A DNA stretch of 64,000 nt from Labilithrix sp. (GTDB lineage: Bacteria > Myxococcota_A > Polyangia > Polyangiales > Polyangiaceae): positions 1 through 64,000 of the forward strand of contig JAHBWC010000005.1 of the NCBI GenBank assembly GCA_019637225.1, written 5' to 3'. Shown in pieces: positions 61,256-64,000 of this stretch. The translations under genes and the position numbers were made by a program. Every line of letters starts with the position of its first letter. Positions within the stretch are counted from its first letter, which is position 1. The notes below the pieces were generated by a model, which saw only the letters and a program-made list of their open reading frames with translations, was not told the origin of the DNA and did not search any database.

Positions 61256-63724
61256 ATGGTGCACAAGCTTCGGGGGTTGTTCTTTCTCTTCGTGACGATC
61301 GCGACCCTGCTGCTTGCTGCCTTCGGCGCGGGCTGCGGCGACGACAGCACGGACATCCCCGGAATCGGGACGGACGCGTCGGTCGACGGCACCGCGGCCG
61401 ACACGTCCACGCCGGTGGACTCCAGCACGGACGACGTCGCCGTCGACGCGCCGCCGACGAGCGCCTTCAACGTCACGGCCGCGGCGGCGACGAGCGCGAC
61501 GCGCGTGACGGTCACGTTCAGCGCGCCCCCCAACCCGGCCCAGGCCGCGGTGCTCGCCAACTACGCGGCGCCGGGGCTAACGTTCAGCGGAACCCCGACC
61601 CTGTCCGGCAACGTCGTCACGCTGACGACGAGCGTGCAGTCGGCGATCGCGTACACGCTGACGGTCTCGAACGTCACGCGCGCGAGCGACGCGCAGGCGC
61701 TGACGACGCGTGCGGCGACGTTCACGGGGCGCGCTCCGTTCAACGTCGAGAGCGCCGCGTCGACGAACAGCGTCACGCTGACCGTCACGTTCGACGCGCC
61801 GCCGACCGCGATGCAGGCGACCACGCTGGCGAACTACACCGTTCCGGGGCTGACGCTGAGCGGCACGCCGACGCTTGCCGGCAGCACGGTAACGCTGACG
61901 ACGACCGCGCAGGCGAACCAGAGCTACACCGTCACCGTCTCGAACGTCACGCGCGCGAGCGACGGCGAGCCCCTCGCGACGGCCATCGCCGACTTCAACG
62001 GGACGAACACGTTCAACGTGATGAGCGCCCAGTCGACGAGCAACACGTCGATGACCGTGACCTTCGACGCCGCGCCGAACGCCGCCGAGGCGACGACGCT
62101 CGCCCACTACGACGTCCCCGGCCTCACGCTGAGCGGCACGCCCACGCTCGCGGGCAACGTCGTCACGCTCACCACGTCGTCGCAGGCGGGCCAGGCGTAC
62201 ACGGTGACGGTGACCGACGTGACGCGCGACGCCGACGGCGAGGCGCTCGTCACGAACACCGCGGATTTCCAGGGTCGGACGACGTTCAACGTGACGAGCG
62301 CGAGTTCGACGAGCTCGACCAGGATCGCGGTCGTGTTCGACGCGCCGCCCACGGCCGCCGCGGCGACGAACCTCGCGAACTACGACGTCCCCGGCCTGAC
62401 GCTGAGCGCGCCGGTGCTCGCGGGGAGCACGGTGACCTTCACCACGACGGCCCAGGCCGCGCAGACCTACACGGTCACGGTCTCCAACGTCACGCGCAAC
62501 GCCGACGGCGAGGCGCTGGCCGTGAGCACGGCCGACTTCACGGGACGCACGCCGTTCTCGGTCGGCAGCGCGCAGTCGACGAGCGCGGTCACGATCGAGG
62601 TGACGTTCGACGCTGCGCCCAACACCGCGCAGGCGACGATGCTCGCGAACTACACGGTCGCGGGGCTGGGGCTCAGCGGCGTTCCCACGCTCGCAGGCAA
62701 CACGGTCACGATCCACACGGCCGGGCAGCTCGCGCAGGCGTACACGGTGACCGTCGCCGGCGTCACGCGCGCGAGCGACGGCGAGCCGCTCACGGTGGCC
62801 ACGGCCGACTTCACCGGGACGGCGGTGCAGGCGCCGACCGTCACGAATGTCGTCGTGACCGCGACGGTGCCGGACAATGGGACGACGCCCTACAACACAG
62901 GGACGACGACGGTGACCATCACCGGCACCGACCTCGCCACGGTCGACTGCGCGGCCGCCGTGAAGGGCGTCAGGCTGAGCGACCTCAACGGCATCGGCGT
63001 CGCCGTCGGAACGAGGGCGACGAGCTGCACGGTCGACTCCGACACGCAGATCACGGCGACTTTCCCTGCGGGCATTCGCACCAACGGCGCGACGGGCTGG
63101 GACGTCATCGCGACGAACACGGCGGGGAGCAACGCGACGAGCACGGTCCCCTTCGTCCCGCGCGCCGGGCTTCTGATCAGCGAGGTCTTCGTTGGAGCGT
63201 CGGGCGGCACTACTCCCGCCCAGCGCGAGTTCATCGAGATCTACAACCCGACCAGCAGGTCGATCGACGCGAGCGCGGCGGGACTCAACGTCCGGCTCCG
63301 CGTCCGGAACAGTACGGCCTCGACCGACGTGAACAAGACGCTCACCTTCGTGACGAACGGAGTGATTCCATCCCACGGTTTCCTCCTTCTCGTCTCAACG
63401 GACACGGCCACCACCGACGCTTGGTATGTGGAGCGCGACGCCACCTACGCCCATGGACTCGTCGGCGACGGAGCGGCCTACATCAGCCTCAGCGGCACAG
63501 CGAACCTGCTGGTCATTGACAAGGTCGGCTGGGGCAACCAGCCGGAGCACGGCTACGAGGGCACGGCGCTCGCGAACATCCCCGCCAACCAAAGCGCCCA
63601 GCGCAAGCCCGCCGGCGGCGCAGGCCACGCGACCGACACCGACGACAACTCCGCAGACTTCAACGCGCCGTCGGCGAGCATCTCGCCGCACGGCACCGTG
63701 AGCGCTCCGCAGCCCGAGCCCTGA
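61256..63724 (+). CDS. Lipoprotein with five Ig-like repeats and a lamin-tail domain
   Basis: 822 residues from the ATG at 61256, the first codon of a signal peptide ending in GAGC (Cys27). After an Asp/Thr linker there are five repeats of about 90 residues starting FNV or FSV at about nucleotides 61466, 61739, 62012, 62285 and 62552. Each follows the plan T-x-[VI]-x-V-x-F-[DS]-A-x-P, then A-x-x-LANY, then YT[VL]TV. They resemble SbsA-type Ig-like domains. A sixth, different Ig/TIG-like domain follows, then a lamin-tail domain (LLISEVFVGASGG, REFIEIYNPTSRSID) at about residues 635-800. It is probably a stalked surface binding protein. A hairpin follows the stop. Confidence 0.87.
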   Translation: MVHKLRGLFFLFVTIATLLLAAFGAGCGDDSTDIPGIGTDASVDGTAADTSTPVDSSTDDVAVDAPPTSAFNVTAAAATSATRVTVTFSAPPNPAQAAVLANYAAPGLTFSGTPTLSGNVVTLTTSVQSAIAYTLTVSNVTRASDAQALTTRAATFTGRAPFNVESAASTNSVTLTVTFDAPPTAMQATTLANYTVPGLTLSGTPTLAGSTVTLTTTAQANQSYTVTVSNVTRASDGEPLATAIADFNGTNTFNVMSAQSTSNTSMTVTFDAAPNAAEATTLAHYDVPGLTLSGTPTLAGNVVTLTTSSQAGQAYTVTVTDVTRDADGEALVTNTADFQGRTTFNVTSASSTSSTRIAVVFDAPPTAAAATNLANYDVPGLTLSAPVLAGSTVTFTTTAQAAQTYTVTVSNVTRNADGEALAVSTADFTGRTPFSVGSAQSTSAVTIEVTFDAAPNTAQATMLANYTVAGLGLSGVPTLAGNTVTIHTAGQLAQAYTVTVAGVTRASDGEPLTVATADFTGTAVQAPTVTNVVVTATVPDNGTTPYNTGTTTVTITGTDLATVDCAAAVKGVRLSDLNGIGVAVGTRATSCTVDSDTQITATFPAGIRTNGATGWDVIATNTAGSNATSTVPFVPRAGLLISEVFVGASGGTTPAQREFIEIYNPTSRSIDASAAGLNVRLRVRNSTASTDVNKTLTFVTNGVIPSHGFLLLVSTDTATTDAWYVERDATYAHGLVGDGAAYISLSGTANLLVIDKVGWGNQPEHGYEGTALANIPANQSAQRKPAGGAGHATDTDDNSADFNAPSASISPHGTVSAPQPEP

Positions 63725-63741
63725 CGCGAGCCACCTCGTAA

Positions 63742-63770
63742 CCGACCGGCCCCTTCCAGGGGTCGGTCGG
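63742..63770 (+). terminator. Stem-loop terminator after the Ig-repeat lipoprotein
   Basis: A 12-bp stem (CCGACCGGCCCC / GGGGTCGGTCGG, one G-U pair) with a five-base loop begins 18 bases past the stop. It lacks a clear U-tract. Confidence 0.6.
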
Positions 63771-63776
63771 CCCCGA

Positions 63777-64000
63777 AATCCTGGGACTCAGGCCGCGGCG
63801 ACTCAGCTTCCCCATCACCGCCTGGTCGCCTACCAGGTCGCTGTCGAGCTTTTGCTCGCCGTGAAGGCCGCCAACATCCGCGACGCGAAGCTGCGCGACG
63901 AAGCCCTCCGCGCCGCGAAGAGTACCGTCCTCAACATCGCCGAACCGGCGGTGCCGAAGCGCAGGTCGACCTGCTCCTGCTCCTGCTCCCGCTCCCGCTC
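63777..64000 (+). pseudogene. Fragment of a four-helix-bundle (S23-type) gene, running off the window
   Basis: Frame from 63777: LPHHRLVAYQVAVELLLAV, then IRDAKLRDEALRAAKSTVLNIAE matches the start of the four-helix-bundle family, small proteins of unknown function often associated with 23S rRNA insertions or mobile genes. There is no ATG or GTG in a sensible place. After NIAE the usual G-x-G-R continuation is replaced by PAVPKRRSTCSCS, which comes from the hexanucleotide repeat at the window edge. It is either a decayed copy or an intact gene interrupted by repeat expansion; the rest lies outside. Confidence 0.45.
63971..64000. repeat. Hexanucleotide simple-sequence repeat at the window edge
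   Basis: Three CTGCTC units followed by two CCGCTC units run to the last base, so the full length is unknown. It lies in the presumed coding frame of the four-helix-bundle fragment. In-frame hexamer repeats are prone to slippage and would change protein length in two-residue steps. Confidence 0.75.

Overview
This is high-GC DNA (about 70% or more, G/C at most third codon positions) from a Gram-negative bacterium with an outer membrane: it encodes LolA, a porin-like barrel and many lipobox signal peptides. The number of large surface lipoproteins, Asp/Gly/Ala-rich linkers after the lipid cysteine, Cys-rich CGxCG repeat proteins and several ECF sigma factors point to Myxococcota, probably class Polyangia. 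This placement is inference from style; no rRNA is present. I found no rRNA, tRNA, CRISPR array, transposase or integrase.

Layout. 1-2312: two minus-strand Cys-rich lipoproteins. 2343-5225: a barrel-like protein, an ECF sigma factor and a FecR/TPR membrane protein. 5278-7621: a small lipoprotein, malate dehydrogenase and a small membrane protein. 7703-17388: a long plus-strand locus that repeats the barrel/sigma/TPR order and continues into five surface lipoproteins (Cys-rich, two propellers with seven repeats each, an RCC1-like protein and an IgGFc-binding-like protein), mostly joined by 4-base stop/start overlaps. 17420-19369: a LuxR-type regulator divergent from a predicted ADP-ribosyltransferase. 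19489-22226: two membrane-associated proteins, one a metallophosphoesterase.

22480-28191 is a tight five-gene phosphonate cluster: PEP mutase fused to a nucleotidyltransferase, phosphonopyruvate decarboxylase, aminotransferase, CDP-alcohol phosphatidyltransferase and a second nucleotidyltransferase. Together they predict 2-aminoethylphosphonate made from PEP, activated as a CMP derivative and placed on a lipid. 28222-32286: a lipoprotein, isocitrate dehydrogenase and a Pro-rich membrane protein. 32578-40235: two huge, adjacent transglutaminase-like envelope proteins, the second without the catalytic Cys.

40326-43109: a 115-bp direct repeat flanks a lower-GC cassette of two lipoprotein genes, one frameshifted in a run of eight G. 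The right-hand repeat is the 3' end of a pseudokinase gene (43013-44572). 44792-48443: a CxxCH-containing propeller lipoprotein, then yebC-ruvC. 48769-53298: lolA, a zinc-ribbon membrane protein, a DNA-methylase-like enzyme, a ferredoxin and another Cys-rich lipoprotein. 53403-60935: alpha/beta hydrolase with ECF sigma factor, M15/DUF882 protein, alginate-export-type porin, CCA/poly(A) polymerase, acyl-CoA dehydrogenase and a HAD phosphatase. 60946-61112: a 62-bp tandem repeat. 61256-63724: a lipoprotein with Ig-like repeats and a lamin-tail domain. The window ends in a fragment of a four-helix-bundle gene running into a hexanucleotide repeat.

The main themes are envelope decoration (surface lipoproteins under ECF control, predicted phosphonolipid, porin, LolA) and scattered housekeeping genes.
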